In this document: one piece after another, positions 22,590-22,857 of the stretch
Numbering within the stretch: the stretch's first letter is position 1
Layout of the letters: each line of letters begins with the position of its first letter
From: Ruminococcus sp. UBA3767
Lineage (GTDB): Bacteria > Bacillota > Clostridia > Oscillospirales > Ruminococcaceae
DNA: 22,857 bases
Direction: 5' to 3'
Assembly: GCA_002371625.1 (NCBI GenBank)
Contig: DFFV01000032.1
Span: forward strand, 1 to 22,857
Program-made: the position numbers and the translations under genes
Notes under the pieces: model-generated
The model's database searches: none
What the model was told of the DNA's origin: nothing
The model's input: only the letters and a program-made list of their open reading frames with translations

Positions 22590-22857
22590 ATGTCAGGTCA
22601 TTCAAAATGGGAAAACATTAAAAGAAAAAAAGGTGCAACAGACGCTGCAAGAGCAAAGATATTCACCAAGATAGGCAGAGAGATAGCTGTGTGCGTTAAG
22701 GAAGGCGGAGCCGATCCCGCAGGTAATGCAAGACTGCGTGACCTTATCCAGAAGGCAAAGGCTAACAACGTTCCTAACGATAATATCGAAAGATGCATCA
22801 AAAAGGCTGCCGGCGACGGAGATAAGAACAATTACGAGTCAATGGTATATGAGGGCT
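22590..22857 (+). CDS. yebC: YebC/PmpR family protein (5' part, runs off the window)
   Basis: The first 89 codons are present. They start [20 protein letters not shown] and include [19 protein letters not shown] and [19 protein letters not shown], all typical of the YebC N-terminal domain. Family members were annotated as transcription regulators; more recent work describes some as translation factors that ease ribosome stalling at proline stretches, which fits the ribosome-related neighbours. RBS AGAGGAG is 7 nt before the ATG. Confidence 0.95.
   Translation, partial: MSGHSKWENIKRKKGATDAARAKIFTKIGREIAVCVKEGGADPAGNARLRDLIQKAKANNVPNDNIERCIKKAAGDGDKNNYESMVYEG

Overview
The window looks like a chromosomal segment of a Ruminococcus-like member of the Oscillospiraceae (Bacillota/Clostridia), of moderate GC. 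The evidence is the rplU-prp-rpmA-obg-mrnC cluster, in which the protease Prp sits next to an L27 carrying a QFFA-type N-terminal extension (a Bacillota trait), together with strong purine-rich Shine-Dalgarno sites, TTG starts, lipoproteins with an ACMTAC lipobox region, and consensus sigma-A promoters with 17-nt spacers. It is mostly housekeeping DNA. I see no phage, IS transposase, CRISPR array, tRNA or rRNA.

Left part (1-9160): the 5' end of an ABC-F ATPase gene leaves the left edge on the minus strand. Diverging from it is a run of plus-strand genes: a lipoprotein with a duplicated ~108-residue domain, a lipid-anchored acetolactate decarboxylase (budA family), secA, a small membrane protein with a Tyr/Asn/Pro-rich tail, a GNAT acetyltransferase, a second small membrane protein flanked by inverted copies of a GTAAGA-type repeat, a DUF1015 protein and a PHP-domain phosphoesterase. 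The first three each have their own promoter, and the two lipoprotein genes end in clear intrinsic terminators.

Middle (9160-17860): a 230-bp gap holds a candidate promoter, a folded non-coding stretch and a bidirectional terminator. It is followed by minus-strand genes: a heterodimeric ABC exporter (one half with a degenerate ATP site), polyphosphate kinase with a C-terminal extension, glycerol kinase, and a membrane-anchored double zinc-ribbon protein that shares an operon with glpK.

Right part (17860-22857): plus-strand radA with a long leader, then the ribosome-biogenesis cluster rplU-prp-rpmA, obg, mrnC and the 5' part of yebC. Prp trims the L27 N-terminus, Obg is a 50S assembly GTPase and Mini-RNase III matures 23S rRNA, so this block is functionally coherent. 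Two oddities sit in it. rpmA carries an apparent extra base that breaks the L27 frame, and mrnC has its strong Shine-Dalgarno site placed before an ACG codon rather than an AUG.

No clearly new multi-gene system is evident. The strongest leads are the candidate small RNA at 9239-9381, the rpmA frameshift, the dispersed GTAAGA repeat family and the lipid-anchored acetolactate decarboxylase.
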